A DNA stretch of 64,000 nucleotides from Methylophilus rhizosphaerae (GCF_900100975.1 NZ_FNFX01000005.1:124001-188000); one strand, 5' to 3'; shown: positions 27,666 through 37,337, numbered from the stretch's first letter. Program-made: numbers and translations. Notes: generated from the letters alone by a model not told the origin.

Positions 27666-28565
27666 TTATTCGACCTGCAAGGTACGCCCGGTCAGCCTGG
27701 CAAACGCTTCCATGTACTTGTCAGAAGTGCGCTGCGCCACATCTACCGGCAATGCAGGCCCCGGGGGGGTTTTATTCCAGCCGCAGCTTTCCAGCCAGTC
27801 ACGCACATATTGCTTGTCATAACTGGGTGGATTCGTGCCTACCCGGTATTGATCCGCCGGCCAGAAACGCGAGGAGTCTGGTGTCAGCACCTCATCCATC
27901 ACGTGTAACACGCCTTGTTCATCCACGCCAAATTCAAACTTGGTATCGGCAATAATAATGCCTTTGCTGAGTGCATATGCTGCGGCTTTGGTGTAAAGCG
28001 CAATGGCTGCTTTTTCCACTTGTGCCGTCAGGTCTTTACCAATCAGGGCTTCTACCTGGGCAATACTGATATTTTCGTCATGCTCGCCCACCGCCGCTTT
28101 GCTGGATGGCGTGAATAATGGCGCAGGCAATTGTTGCGCAAGCTGCAAGCCGGCAGGCAAGGGAATATCACATACGGTGCCTTTGGCCTGGTATTCTTTC
28201 CAGCCGCTGCCCACCAGGTAACCACGCACAATCGCCTCCAGCGGCAAGGCCCTGAGTTTCTTCACCACCACCGCGCGACCTTTCACCTGTTCTACCTCAT
28301 CGGGTGCGACCACGGATTCCGGCGCAATGCCGGTCAAATGGTTGGGCACCACGTCTTTCAACTGCTCGAACCAGAAATTGGCCATTTGCGTCAGCATGGC
28401 GCCTTTATGCTGAATACCGGTCGGCAGGATCACATCAAATGCACTCAGGCGGTCAGTGCTCACCAGCAACATGGTGTGCGCATCAATATCGTAAATATCA
28501 CGCACCTTGCCCTGATGCAGTTTTTTCAGGCTTTTAATCGAAGTTTCCAGCAAAGGCGCACGCAT
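27666..28565 (-). CDS. purC: Phosphoribosylaminoimidazole-succinocarboxamide synthase
   Basis: About 299 residues from ATG 28565 (MRAPLLETSIKSLKKLHQGKVRDIYDI). The enzyme joins aspartate to CAIR in purine synthesis. Family marks are LHQGKVRDIYDID, STDRLSAFDVILP, IPLEAIVRGY-type segment (LPLEAIVRGYLVGSGW) and IIADTKFEFGVDE. The frame is open to 28688, but the extra N-terminal part does not resemble PurC. This is the longer, two-block SAICAR synthase type of betaproteobacteria and yeast, rather than the 237-residue enteric type. Confidence 0.95.
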   Translation of the reverse strand: MRAPLLETSIKSLKKLHQGKVRDIYDIDAHTMLLVSTDRLSAFDVILPTGIQHKGAMLTQMANFWFEQLKDVVPNHLTGIAPESVVAPDEVEQVKGRAVVVKKLRALPLEAIVRGYLVGSGWKEYQAKGTVCDIPLPAGLQLAQQLPAPLFTPSSKAAVGEHDENISIAQVEALIGKDLTAQVEKAAIALYTKAAAYALSKGIIIADTKFEFGVDEQGVLHVMDEVLTPDSSRFWPADQYRVGTNPPSYDKQYVRDWLESCGWNKTPPGPALPVDVAQRTSDKYMEAFARLTGRTLQVE

Positions 28566-28770
28566 AATATCTACCGAAAAAGTAAAAACATTATTATAAA
28601 TGGCCTGCCTGCTTACAGGCGAACAATTTGTTCCGCCGGGCACCGCCACCAGCGGATGGCTGGCCTGTTTAAAAACCACCAAAATCACCGAATTGCTGCA
28701 TAAATACCCACAAAAAAACCACTTTTTAACACCACCTCATAGGCAGGGGATTTAGACAGGCGGGCAGCAC

Positions 28771-29829
28771 TTGACTAGCATGGGCTTAAGCTGGCAAGCT
28801 GTCCCTGTTGTGAATCTGGAACTATCTACCGGATATTTTGTGGACATCGCAGAACAATTACTGAGTGGTATTTTGGACACCTTGCCATTGCAAGTCGCCG
28901 TGATCGACCAGGCCAGCAATATTGTGTATGTGAACCAGGCCTGGCGTACATTTGGTTTATTCTATGGCCTGGAACTGGATACCGACTGGTTTGGCATTGC
29001 CTATCTAGACATTTGCCGCGCCAATGAAGATACCAATCAGCCCCAGCTACTCCATGGCATCCAGAAAGTACTGAATGGCAAAGCAGGCCAGTTCAGTATT
29101 GATTACCTGTGCCACACCCCGACCAAGCAACCCACCTGGCTCACCTTACATGTGCAGCCGATGAGCACCAATCTGGCCGACAGTCAGTTATTCCTGCTCT
29201 CACTGACCAATATTACGCATCATAAACAGGTGGAAGACAGGATCTCTGCGCTTACGCTCACCGACCCGCTGACCGGCCTCGCCAATCGCCGGCAACTGGA
29301 GCAAATCATGCGTGATGAATGGTCACGCGCCATCCGTCACCAATCCAGCCTGAGTGTAATGATGATAGATGCGGATCACTTCAAGCAACTGAATGACAAC
29401 ATGGGGCATGCGGCCGGAGATGAGTGCCTGAAAAAACTGGCGGGGATACTCAAGCACTACACCAACCGCCCAGGCGACCTGGCTGCACGCTACGGCGGGG
29501 AAGAGTTTGTGCTGATCCTGGGCCAAACCACTCAACAGGAGGCGATTAAGATTGCCGAGCGCATCCGCCAGAAAGTGATGGAGCTGGATATACGGTTTGC
29601 CGGCCATCGCCTGATGACGGTCAGCATCGGCATTGCGTCACTGAGCACACAGCAATCGCATACCACCAAAGAACAGCATGCGCGCAATCAATCACTAAAC
29701 TTCAGCGAAGATGAGCACTTATTGATTGAACAGGCAGACAAAGCATTGTATGTCGCCAAAAAACAGGGCAGGAACCGGGTGGAAGTGTACGACAAGCATC
29801 ACCGGCTGACGGTCCCGCTGACAGCGTAA
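28771..29829 (+). CDS. Diguanylate cyclase with PAS domain (GGDEF)
   Basis: About 352 residues. A PAS-like sensor (about 25-145; LPLQVAVIDQASNIVYVNQAW) is followed by a GGDEF domain with LTDPLTGLANRRQLEQ and the active-site motif GGEEF. RPGD lies five residues before GGEEF, forming an intact RxxD inhibitory site, so product feedback is likely. No membrane helix or signal peptide is seen. It makes cyclic di-GMP from GTP, controlling pili, surface life or motility; the sensed signal is unknown. The start is uncertain: TTG at 28771 or ATG at 28780. Confidence 0.92.
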   Translation: MTSMGLSWQAVPVVNLELSTGYFVDIAEQLLSGILDTLPLQVAVIDQASNIVYVNQAWRTFGLFYGLELDTDWFGIAYLDICRANEDTNQPQLLHGIQKVLNGKAGQFSIDYLCHTPTKQPTWLTLHVQPMSTNLADSQLFLLSLTNITHHKQVEDRISALTLTDPLTGLANRRQLEQIMRDEWSRAIRHQSSLSVMMIDADHFKQLNDNMGHAAGDECLKKLAGILKHYTNRPGDLAARYGGEEFVLILGQTTQQEAIKIAERIRQKVMELDIRFAGHRLMTVSIGIASLSTQQSHTTKEQHARNQSLNFSEDEHLLIEQADKALYVAKKQGRNRVEVYDKHHRLTVPLTA

Positions 29830-29853
29830 CGCAGCAGGCGAGCGCCGGTTGGT

Positions 29854-31047
29854 CTAGCTGGCGCGCGCTTCCAGCATGGCGACTGCCGGCAAGGTTTTAC
29901 CTTCCAGGAATTCCAGGAACGCGCCACCCGCCGTCGAGATATACGAAACCTTGTCGTAAATATCATATTTCTGGATCGCGGCAATAGTATCGCCGCCGCC
30001 GGCCAGGGTAAACGCTTTGGTTTCAGCAATCGCCTTGGCAATCGCTTTCGTGCCTTCACCAAACTGGTCAAATTCGAATACGCCGACCGGACCGTTCCAG
30101 ACCACGGTACCCGCCTTCATGATGATGTTCACCAGTTCGGCGGCAGACTGCGCCCCAATATCAAAAATCATATCATCGGCAGCCACCTCATCGGCAGACT
30201 TTTTGACCGCCGGTTCATTGGCATCAAACTGCTTTCCCGTCACCACATCTTTGGCGATCGGTACACAGGCACCACGATCCGACATCTTCTGCATCAGGCA
30301 TTTGGCCGTATCGACCAGGTCATCCTCACACAGGGATTTACCCACTTCATGGCCAGAGGCTTTCAGGAAGGTATTGGCAATGCCCCCGCCCACCACCAGT
30401 TGATCCACCTTGTCAGACAGGCTTTCCAGCACCGTCAGTTTGGTTGAGACTTTGGAGCCACCCACAATAGCAACCAGGGGGTGGGCCGGTGCCAGCAGAG
30501 CTTTGCTCAACGCATCCAGTTCCCGGGTGAGCAAAATCCCGGCACACGCTACTGGCGCAAACTTGGCAATGCCATGCGTAGAGGCCTCAGCCCTGTGCGC
30601 GGTGCCAAATGCATCCATCACAAACACATCACACAAGGCCGCATATTTCCGGGCAAGTTCGTCGTTATTTTTCTTTTCACCGATATTGAAGCGGCAGTTT
30701 TCCAGCAGGATCAGCTGGCCATCTTCCGTGCCCAGGCTATCTGCCGGGGCATTCGGTGCCAGCCAGTTTTTCACCAGGCGCACCGGTTGGCCAAGCAGTT
30801 TGCTCATCACATCCGCCACCGGCTTGAGGGAGTTTTCTTCAGAATACACGCCCTCTTCAGGGCGTCCCAGGTGCGAAGTTACCATGACTTTCGCGCCGGC
30901 TTTCAATGCGAATTCAATCGTTGGCATGCTGGCCACAATACGGGCATCACTGGTCACAACCCCGTCTTTGACCGGGACATTCAAGTCGGCGCGGATAAAG
31001 ACACGTTTGCCACGCAAGTCGAGATCAGTCATTTTGATGAATTTCAT
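29854..31047 (-). CDS. pgk: Phosphoglycerate kinase
   Basis: A 397-residue glycolytic/gluconeogenic enzyme that transfers phosphate between 1,3-bisphosphoglycerate and ADP. The N-lobe starts [16 protein letters not shown] and contains [10 protein letters not shown]; the C-lobe holds the nucleotide site, [15 protein letters not shown] and GGGDT. The start at 31047 ([13 protein letters not shown]) has CGGAG upstream; the frame is open to 31077. It follows gap on the same strand, the normal order. Confidence 0.97.
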   Translation of the reverse strand: MKFIKMTDLDLRGKRVFIRADLNVPVKDGVVTSDARIVASMPTIEFALKAGAKVMVTSHLGRPEEGVYSEENSLKPVADVMSKLLGQPVRLVKNWLAPNAPADSLGTEDGQLILLENCRFNIGEKKNNDELARKYAALCDVFVMDAFGTAHRAEASTHGIAKFAPVACAGILLTRELDALSKALLAPAHPLVAIVGGSKVSTKLTVLESLSDKVDQLVVGGGIANTFLKASGHEVGKSLCEDDLVDTAKCLMQKMSDRGACVPIAKDVVTGKQFDANEPAVKKSADEVAADDMIFDIGAQSAAELVNIIMKAGTVVWNGPVGVFEFDQFGEGTKAIAKAIAETKAFTLAGGGDTIAAIQKYDIYDKVSYISTAGGAFLEFLEGKTLPAVAMLEARAS

Positions 31048-31092
31048 ACACGTACTCCGGCGGCCCACACCGCTCAAAAATCAGGATTGAAT

Positions 31093-31118
31093 ACAAAAAC
31101 GGGGCATTCTGCCCCGTT
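31093..31118 (-). terminator. Terminator after gap
   Basis: On the minus strand AACGGGGCA (31118-31110), loop GAA and TGCCCCGTT are followed by TTTGTATT. It lies between gap and pgk, so pgk is probably also read from readthrough or its own promoter. Confidence 0.8.
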
Positions 31119-31123
31119 GATCA

Positions 31124-32125
31124 TTACGCAATATGCTGCACCAGGCGCAACAGGTTGCAGGTATAGCCATATTCGTTGTCGTACCAGCCGATGACTTTGA
31201 CAAAGGTTGGGTCCAGCATAATACCGGCATCGGCATCAAACACACTGGCGGCCGGGCTGCTGCGGAAATCGGTGGAAACCACTTTTTCAGAGGTGTAATC
31301 CAGCACGCCTTTCAATGCACCCGTCGATGCCTGTTTCATGGCATCACAAATCGCCTCGTAAGTCGTTTCACTACTGAGTTCAACGGTCAGGTCCACCACG
31401 GAAACATCGGCAGAAGGTACACGCATGGACATGCCGGTCAGCTTTTTGTTCAGGGCCGGAATCACTTTACCAACTGCCTTGGCTGCACCGGTACTGGAAG
31501 GAATAATGTTTTCGAACACGCTACGGCCACCGCGCCAGTCTTTTTTAGAAGTGCCATCCACGGTCAGTTGCGAAGCAGTCGCTGCATGGATAGTTGTCAT
31601 TAGGCCGCGTTTCACGCCAAAGCTGTCATGCAATACCTTGACTAAAGGCGCCAGGCCGTTGGTGGTACAGGAAGCAGCAGAAATAATGGCCTGGCCGGCA
31701 TACTCCTGGTGGTTCACGCCATAGACAAACATCGGCGTGTCATCTTTACCTGGCGCAGATTGCACCACTTTTTTAGCGCCACGGCCCAGGTGGGGCTGGC
31801 AGGTTTCCTGGGTCAGGAATGCGCCAGTGGACTCAACAATCACGTCAGCGCCGCCTTTGGTCCAGTCGATATTATTGGGGTCACGCTCGGCGGTCAGGCG
31901 GATACGTTTGCCATTCACCACCAGCTCACCGTTATCGGCTTCCACGGTGCCGCGGAAACGGCCATGCACGGAGTCATATTTCAGCATATACATCATATAT
32001 TCGATGTCATATGAGCTATTGATGGCGACGACTTCAATATCACTGAACTCGGCTTCCTGGACAGCGGCACGCAATACCATGCGGCCAATCCGCCCAAACC
32101 CGTTAATCCCTAACCTGACTGCCAT
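31124..32125 (-). CDS. gap: Glyceraldehyde-3-phosphate dehydrogenase, type I
   Basis: A 333-residue NAD-binding enzyme from ATG 32125 ([20 protein letters not shown]), with GGGGGAAAAT upstream. The catalytic cysteine lies in [13 protein letters not shown], and the sugar-phosphate site in [16 protein letters not shown]. The frame is open to 32200 but the extra part is not family sequence. It oxidises glyceraldehyde 3-phosphate and works with pgk just downstream. The residue after the first strand that decides NAD or NADP use was not judged. Confidence 0.97.
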   Translation of the reverse strand: MAVRLGINGFGRIGRMVLRAAVQEAEFSDIEVVAINSSYDIEYMMYMLKYDSVHGRFRGTVEADNGELVVNGKRIRLTAERDPNNIDWTKGGADVIVESTGAFLTQETCQPHLGRGAKKVVQSAPGKDDTPMFVYGVNHQEYAGQAIISAASCTTNGLAPLVKVLHDSFGVKRGLMTTIHAATASQLTVDGTSKKDWRGGRSVFENIIPSSTGAAKAVGKVIPALNKKLTGMSMRVPSADVSVVDLTVELSSETTYEAICDAMKQASTGALKGVLDYTSEKVVSTDFRSSPAASVFDADAGIMLDPTFVKVIGWYDNEYGYTCNLLRLVQHIA

Positions 32126-32284
32126 ATTTTCCCCCAGACAATACGATAGAACTAAAACCCAGCATTTTAACCTAAACCACATATACTGGACAGATTGCAA
32201 GTACTTGACTTGATACGCGATAACTCAACAAAGTCACATGAGCTTGCTTTCAGGTTGGGCAGGCATTTATTAAGAAAGTTGGAT

Positions 32285-32794
32285 ATGTCAGAAAAAATTA
32301 TTCTTGCGGGTGGCTGTTTCTGGGGCATGCAGGATTTATTCCGCCGCTTGCCAGGCGTGATCAGTACCCGTGTCGGCTACACGGGGGGCGATGTGGCGAA
32401 TGCCACGTATCGAGATCACGGCAACCATGCCGAAGCCATTGAAGTCGTGTTTGACCCCACCCGCATCAGCCTGCGGCAATTGCTGGTATTTTTCTTCCAG
32501 ATTCACGACCCGACCACACCAGACCGCCAAGGTAACGACCTGGGGCCATCTTACCGTTCAGCCATTTTCTACCTGGACCCCATCCAGAAAGAAATTGCCA
32601 CGCACCTGATCAGCGAAATGAATGCTTCCGATATCTGGCCAGGGAAAGTGGTGACCGAAGTGACACCTGCCAGTAACTTCTGGGTGGCGGAAGCGGAGCA
32701 CCAGGATTATTTGCTGCGTTACCCGAACGGCTATACTTGTCACCGTATCCGGCCTAAATGGATATTGCCGCGCGACCGGCTGGAAATGGTTTAA
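32285..32794 (+). CDS. msrA: Peptide methionine sulfoxide reductase MsrA
   Basis: A 169-residue enzyme that repairs methionine-S-sulfoxide in proteins. The active-site motif is [11 protein letters not shown] (Cys about 10); [20 protein letters not shown] and [10 protein letters not shown] are family marks. Start ATG 32285 ([10 protein letters not shown]) is used; the frame is open to 32195, which overlaps the divergent gap leader. No msrB is next to it. A resolving cysteine near the end is seen only in the form YTCHRI. Confidence 0.93.
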   Translation: MSEKIILAGGCFWGMQDLFRRLPGVISTRVGYTGGDVANATYRDHGNHAEAIEVVFDPTRISLRQLLVFFFQIHDPTTPDRQGNDLGPSYRSAIFYLDPIQKEIATHLISEMNASDIWPGKVVTEVTPASNFWVAEAEHQDYLLRYPNGYTCHRIRPKWILPRDRLEMV

Positions 32795-32805
32795 CGCAAA
32801 CAGAC

Positions 32806-33372
32806 TTATTCGGTATCCGCCGGGGTATCCAATGATGTGTCCACTGGCGATGCCGGGTCAGCATTCGGTTTACGGGGCTTGCCGCCGTAACGCCGGCCCG
32901 AATGACGCAGGAAAGTCGCCAGCTCATTCAACGCCAGTTGATAGACTTCACGCTTGAATTCAATCACATCTTCCAGCGGCACCCAGTATTCACTCCAGCG
33001 CCAGGCATCAAACTCCGGATGCTCACTGGCACGCAATGACACATCAGAATCACGTCCGGTCAAGCGTAACAAAAACCAGATTTGCTTCTGGCCTTTATAA
33101 CTGCCGCGCCATTCGCGCTTGATCCAACTGGTAGGCACATCATAACGCAACCAGTCCCGCGTACGGCCCAGTATCTTGACGTGTTCCGGCTTGAGTCCCA
33201 CTTCTTCCATCAGTTCACGGTACATGGCCTGCTCAGGCGTTTCACCATACTTGATGCCGCCTTGCGGAAACTGCCACGCATGCTCTCTGATACGCTTGCC
33301 CCAGAACACCTGGTTGTGGGTATTACATAAAATAATCCCCACATTAGGACGGTATCCATCACGATCTAACAT
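32806..33372 (-). CDS. rppH: RNA pyrophosphohydrolase (Nudix)
   Basis: A 188-residue Nudix enzyme that removes pyrophosphate from 5' ends of mRNA and so starts decay. It begins [15 protein letters not shown], as in RppH, and the Nudix box is [23 protein letters not shown] (described: G-x5-E-x7-REL-x-EEVGL, about 39-61). The end is a short Pro/Asp/Thr-rich tail. It converges with msrA with 11 bases between. Confidence 0.94.
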   Translation of the reverse strand: MLDRDGYRPNVGIILCNTHNQVFWGKRIREHAWQFPQGGIKYGETPEQAMYRELMEEVGLKPEHVKILGRTRDWLRYDVPTSWIKREWRGSYKGQKQIWFLLRLTGRDSDVSLRASEHPEFDAWRWSEYWVPLEDVIEFKREVYQLALNELATFLRHSGRRYGGKPRKPNADPASPVDTSLDTPADTE

Positions 33373-33729
33373 ACAAAACTGCCTAAAATATTTGCTGCAA
33401 TTTTTTCATACTTTGCCCTTTAATGAAAGGACAACCATCAAGCCTGAGGGCAAAAGCACCCCCACATCCCTTCTCCCCAAGCGCGCATGAAGACATACAT
33501 GCCGCCCCCAAAAAACTCCGGTCGTGGCAAAGGGCCTCATACACTGTAAGCTTTTAATAAGCCTGCCACGGTACAATCAGCTTTTTATTTAAACTGAATG
33601 CTGGTACATACATACTTACAATGCCGCATCGGAAACATTTGCTGTCAACCTAATTCATATCATCGCGTTTTATATGACCATGTATCCAGTATTTGCCGCT
33701 TTATAACCAGATCCAGTACCCTGACGATT
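33373..33729. other. Intergenic region between rppH and the beta-propeller gene
   Basis: No convincing gene or RNA is visible. The frame of the downstream gene is open back to 33598, but the part before 33730 has no signal-peptide character. A GGCAAAGGGCC stretch and the weak inverted repeat TGGCAAAG/... near 33530-33570 do not form a clear terminator. It must carry divergent promoters, which I could not define. Confidence 0.4.
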
Positions 33730-34680
33730 TTGAAAATATCCAGCTTTACCTCCTTTATTCTCATCTTGTGCAGTTTCACTGCCACTGCCGGCGACCTCGC
33801 CTATATCACCAACCAGGGCAGTGATACCGTTTCCGTGCTGGATATAGCCCAGCAAAAAATCACGCACACCATTAACGTGGGCAAAGCACCGGTAGGTGTG
33901 GCCATTGCGCGCAAACAGCAGCGCGTCTATATCAGTAATGCCAACAGCCAGACAGTATCAGTTATTAACAGCCGCACCCAGCAAGTTATCCGGGAGATTC
34001 CGGTCAACATCCAGGCCGTCGGCATTGCGCTCAGCCGTGACGAAAAAACACTGTATGTCGCAGACTGGGGCGGTGCGCAAGTCATCGCCGTTGACACTGC
34101 CCAGCCGCAAAAACAGCAAGCGTTCAAGGCCGGCCAGACACCTTCCGGTATGGTAGTCAGCGCCGATAACAAAAAACTGTTTATTGCCAACCGCGACAGC
34201 AACGATATCACCGTGGTGGATACGCGTACGCTGCAGACCATCGCCCAGGTCAAAGTCGGCCTGCACCCTTTTGCGCTGACCTTAAGCCCGGATGGCCGTA
34301 CGCTGTTTGTCGTCAATGTGGTCAGTAATACCCTGACTCTGCTTGATGTGGATTCTTACCAGGCCAGCACCATCAAAACCGGCAAGCACCCTTATGGCGT
34401 TGCCATCAGTCCTGACGGCCGCTGGGCCTATGTCAGCAACAATCATGCAGAAAGCGTTTCGGTGATTGACATTGCCAGCGGCAACACCGTCAAAACCATT
34501 ACAGTCGGCGATTCCCCTGAAGGCATTGAATACGACAAAGCCAGTCACCAGATCATCGTCGCCAACTGGGGCTCAGATACGGTCTCCATCATAGATCCGC
34601 ACACCAATACGGTCACCCACACGCTGGACAGCCCCAAGCTGTGCCGCTCGTTTGGGCAATTTATTCTGGAAGCAAAATAA
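33730..34680 (+). CDS. Exported YVTN beta-propeller protein (YncE-like, PQQ-catabolism-associated type)
   Basis: About 316 residues from a TTG start at 33730, chosen because it gives a clean signal peptide (MKISSFTSFILILCSFTATAG) cut before DLAYITNQGSD. The mature part is seven short repeats of the form VSVLDIAQQKITHTINVGKAPVGVAIA / YISNANSQTVSVINSR, the YVTN blade. Families of this size accompany PQQ-dependent alcohol dehydrogenases in methylotrophs. An MxaD-like gene follows 150 bases downstream, supporting a methanol-oxidation role, but no dehydrogenase gene is in the window. Frame open to 33598, so the start is uncertain. Confidence 0.8.
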   Translation: MKISSFTSFILILCSFTATAGDLAYITNQGSDTVSVLDIAQQKITHTINVGKAPVGVAIARKQQRVYISNANSQTVSVINSRTQQVIREIPVNIQAVGIALSRDEKTLYVADWGGAQVIAVDTAQPQKQQAFKAGQTPSGMVVSADNKKLFIANRDSNDITVVDTRTLQTIAQVKVGLHPFALTLSPDGRTLFVVNVVSNTLTLLDVDSYQASTIKTGKHPYGVAISPDGRWAYVSNNHAESVSVIDIASGNTVKTITVGDSPEGIEYDKASHQIIVANWGSDTVSIIDPHTNTVTHTLDSPKLCRSFGQFILEAK

Positions 34681-34833
34681 ATGTGCGCTTCCTCCCGTTT
34701 TTCAGTTTTTTCACAGGATTGCTTATGAATTAGTCGCAAAGTGCCGTTTTTTTAGGTAAAGTCACGGGTTATTTTAAAACTCAAAAGACATCTTACTTTT
34801 TAGCTTTAATCTGTAAATTTCAGGAGATATGAA

Positions 34834-35379
34834 ATGAAAAAAATTCTGGGCGTGATTGCCGTTTCTTTATTACCACTGGTTCCGCTGACTGCTGCTGCAC
34901 ACGGTGCGGCTGCGCTGCGCTTCGAAAAAAGCGTGACCATCAAAGCACCAGCAGCAAAAGTCTGGGCATTGGTCAAAGATTTTGGTAACGAGCAAGCCTG
35001 GCATGCCGGCGTTGAATCGACCAAGACAGAGCAGAAAAAAGACGAAAACGGTGATGAGGCCACCTACCGTACCGTGAAACTGAAAAACGGCGGCACCATG
35101 TACGAAAAACTGCGCTCAGTCGATGACGCAGGCATGCGCCTGAAATATGAATATGTGCTGGAAAAAAGCACACTGCAATTCTCCAACTTCTACCCTATGA
35201 TTACCGTGACGGCCAAAGGCAATGAGACTGAAGTCACCGTCAAAGGCAGCTACACCCGCGCCGACTCTTCCAACATTCCAAAACCTGAGCAGAATGATGA
35301 TGCAGCAACCAAAGCGCTGGATGACTTCTTCGGCCAAGGCCTGGACAGCTTGAAAAAGGCTGCCGAATCGGGAAAGTAA
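34834..35379 (+). CDS. Exported SRPBCC-family protein, MxaD-like
   Basis: A 181-residue protein with a signal peptide (MKKILGVIAVSLLPLVPLTAAAH) and an SRPBCC/START-like fold: RFEKSVTIKAPAAKVWALVKDFGNEQAWH and a final helix DDFFGQGLDSLKKAAE. MxaD of methylotrophs has this form and is reported to help electron flow between methanol dehydrogenase and cytochrome cL. Naming rests on family likeness and the adjacent beta-propeller gene, so mxaD is not given as a symbol. CAGGAGATATGAA precedes the start. Confidence 0.78.
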   Translation: MKKILGVIAVSLLPLVPLTAAAHGAAALRFEKSVTIKAPAAKVWALVKDFGNEQAWHAGVESTKTEQKKDENGDEATYRTVKLKNGGTMYEKLRSVDDAGMRLKYEYVLEKSTLQFSNFYPMITVTAKGNETEVTVKGSYTRADSSNIPKPEQNDDAATKALDDFFGQGLDSLKKAAESGK

Positions 35380-35508
35380 TTAGCCAGGGTTCTGGAAAAA
35401 CTGCGCAAGGCAACAGTAAACCCTGGTGGAAGTTCTGGTAAGTCTTACGTTGTAACAAGTTAGTTTTGCAAACACAGTACAGGCCAAAAGCCTCACACTG
35501 TCACAAAC

Positions 35509-35541
35509 AAAGGGATTGTGTACCACGCAATCCCTTTTTGC
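35509..35541 (+). terminator. Terminator downstream of the MxaD-like gene
   Basis: AAAGGGATTG (35509-35518) pairs with CAATCCCTTT (35528-35537), the stem being extendable by a wobble pair, and is followed by TTTTTGC. It is 130 bases after the stop. Confidence 0.8.
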
Positions 35542-35724
35542 TTTCAGATGGCAATCTGACCAAAAACATCACCCCGCCTCGGTGACGGTGGACAAAGGCT
35601 GTCACTTTGCGTCATCTACCCCTCAACATTCCCTGACACAAATTTCCGGTTTCAAAGCCTGTAACTAAGCTATAAAAATACCTTAATTCTTTATTTTCAA
35701 CCAGTTATAACCAATAAATGAAAA

Positions 35725-35740
35725 TGGCACAGCTATTGCT
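35725..35740 (+). promoter_or_regulatory. Sigma54 (RpoN) promoter of the pilin genes
   Basis: TGGCAC-AGCTA-TTGCT matches the -24/-12 consensus TGGCAC-N5-TTGCW exactly, with GG and GC 10 bases apart. It lies 78 bases upstream of the first pilin ATG, as for pilA in many proteobacteria, where PilS-PilR drives transcription. Confidence 0.85.
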
Positions 35741-35818
35741 TACGGTCATGCAACACTGTTGGAAAAGCAGTGAATCAAAAATTAGTATTCACTTTAAACT
35801 TTGACTAAAGGAAATATA

Positions 35819-36163
35819 ATGAAAAAACACGTACAACAAGGTTTTACCCTGATTGAATTGATGATCGTGGTTGCCATTATCGGTATCTTGGCTTCTGTTG
35901 CGATTCCGGCATATCAGGATTACACCAAAGAAGCTGCTGAAAGCGCTTGCCAAACTGAAGCAAAATCTTATACAGATAAAGTAACCATTGATTTTGCAAG
36001 AAATACTACCATTACAGCGCCAGTAGCTACTGCATGTGAGAGCATCACTACGCCGGCAGCTGCAACAGATATAATCACAGCAAAATCCAAAAAACCAGGT
36101 GACGCAACATGGTCCTGCGACCTCAGTCAAGGTAGCACTTGTACTAAAGCAACAACACCTTAA
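35819..36163 (+). CDS. Type IV pilin-like protein 1
   Basis: A 114-residue prepilin with a short leader MKKHVQQG, cut before [16 protein letters not shown], the conserved N-terminal helix with Glu5. The globular part is short, with four cysteines (ESACQT, TACESI, WSCDL, STCTK), likely forming two disulfides. AAAGGAAATATA precedes the ATG; an upstream TTG at 35801 is not needed. It is transcribed from the sigma54 promoter and ended by a hairpin, with a second pilin behind. It could be the major pilin, or a minor or competence pilin. It is shorter than typical PilA (140-160 residues). Confidence 0.9.
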   Translation: MKKHVQQGFTLIELMIVVAIIGILASVAIPAYQDYTKEAAESACQTEAKSYTDKVTIDFARNTTITAPVATACESITTPAAATDIITAKSKKPGDATWSCDLSQGSTCTKATTP

Positions 36164-36176
36164 TAATTCCCTTACG

Positions 36177-36200
36177 AGCCCTGCATTTGCAGGGCTTTTT
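36177..36200 (+). terminator. Terminator between the two pilin genes
   Basis: AGCCCTGC (36177-36184) and GCAGGGCT (36189-36196) with an ATTT loop and TTTTT. It would let the first pilin be made in excess over the second. Confidence 0.85.
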
Positions 36201-36217
36201 AGCATCTAAAATTAAGC

Positions 36218-36580
36218 ATGAAATCAAACCGACATTCTGGATTCAATTTAATTGAGTTGATGATTGTCATCGCCATTATTGGCATTCTGGCTTCCGTCGC
36301 CATTCCAACATATCAGAATTACATACAAGAATCTGCTGACAATGCCTGCCTGGCTGAAGCCACAGCTTATGCGAGAAGAGCTTACACAGATATTCAACTT
36401 AACAAACCTGTCAACGCCATTTCCAGCCCGATTGCATCAGCCTGCAAAGAAATCAATGGCGGCAACGCTGTGACCACTGTCGCCAGCTTCACCGCCACGG
36501 CCAAAACACCCGGTAATGCGACCATTGGCTGTGATTTGCTTGCAGAAGTCATCTGCAGCAAAACTACGCCGACCCCATAA
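36218..36580 (+). CDS. Type IV pilin-like protein 2
   Basis: A 120-residue prepilin, MKSNRHSG cut before [22 protein letters not shown]. It keeps the four cysteine positions of pilin 1 (NACLAE, SACKEI, IGCDLL, VICSKT) and the [10 protein letters not shown] region parallels pilin 1's [10 protein letters not shown], so the two are paralogues from a tandem duplication. Phe-Asn instead of Phe-Thr at the start of the mature helix is a small difference. No promoter of its own is clear, so it depends on readthrough from pilin 1 or a weak start. Confidence 0.88.
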   Translation: MKSNRHSGFNLIELMIVIAIIGILASVAIPTYQNYIQESADNACLAEATAYARRAYTDIQLNKPVNAISSPIASACKEINGGNAVTTVASFTATAKTPGNATIGCDLLAEVICSKTTPTP

Positions 36581-36683
36581 CGTCCAGCATTGTGTTCAAT
36601 ATCAACGCCCAGTCTGACTGGCTCCCAATGAACACTCGCATGGCTGTTATACTGCCTGTTTCGCTTTTATAAAGCCCGACAGC

Positions 36684-37337
36684 ATGCTAGAACACCTCAC
36701 AATCAATCAGCAAGGTCACGAAACTGCCACCATTTTCTGGCTGCATGGGCTAGGCGCCGATGGTCATGATTTTGCCCCTATCGTGCATCTGCTGGATCTG
36801 CAACATATCAAATTTATCCTGCCGCATGCGCCCTACCGGCCCGTGACCTTAAACAATGGTTACGAAATGCGCGCATGGTATGACATTGTTGGGTTGCAAC
36901 CCGACAGCCCGCAGGACGAAACCGGCATACGCAGCATGCAGTCCATCCTCAATGCCATGATAGAAAACGAGATTGTGCGCGGTATTCCGTCACAGCGCAT
37001 TTTACTGGCCGGGTTTTCGCAAGGTGGCGCAATGGCCTTGCATACCGCTACCCGGTTTGAGAAACCACTGGCTGGCGTGCTGGCGCTATCGACTTATCTG
37101 CCGCTGAAAAACCAGCTGCAAAGTGATCAGCAGGTAGCCAATAAACATCTGCCGATCTGGATGGCACATGGCCGGTTCGACCAGGTGATTGCCTTATCAA
37201 CTGCCCAGTCATCCCGCGACGTGCTGGAGACGGCTGGCTATCCACTGACCTGGCATGAATACGACATGCCACACAGCGTATGCGATGAGGAAATCAGCGA
37301 TATCCGCAACTTTCTGCTGACAGTGTTACCCGCCTGA
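36684..37337 (+). CDS. Alpha/beta-hydrolase, carboxylesterase/phospholipase family
   Basis: A 217-residue enzyme of the EstB/YpfH/acyl-protein-thioesterase type. The N-terminus has WLHGLGADGHDF, the oxyanion segment, and the nucleophile is the serine of AGFSQGGAMAL (about residue 112). The Asp and His of the triad are seen in ...HGRFDQVI and MPHSVCDEE. It hydrolyses esters; the physiological substrate is unknown. A single gene, separate from the pilins and xseB. Confidence 0.9.
   Translation: MLEHLTINQQGHETATIFWLHGLGADGHDFAPIVHLLDLQHIKFILPHAPYRPVTLNNGYEMRAWYDIVGLQPDSPQDETGIRSMQSILNAMIENEIVRGIPSQRILLAGFSQGGAMALHTATRFEKPLAGVLALSTYLPLKNQLQSDQQVANKHLPIWMAHGRFDQVIALSTAQSSRDVLETAGYPLTWHEYDMPHSVCDEEISDIRNFLLTVLPA

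Larger units (their letters stand above)
35380..35818. other. Non-coding region between the MxaD-like gene and the pilin pair
   Basis: The first part holds a GTAAGTCTTAC dyad and then a strong terminator (35509-35541). The middle, 35542-35720, is AT-rich towards its end, and could contain enhancer sites for a PilR-type activator; no clear repeat was found. The last part holds the sigma54 promoter (35725-35740) and an untranslated leader of about 70 bases. No gene is visible. Confidence 0.6.
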
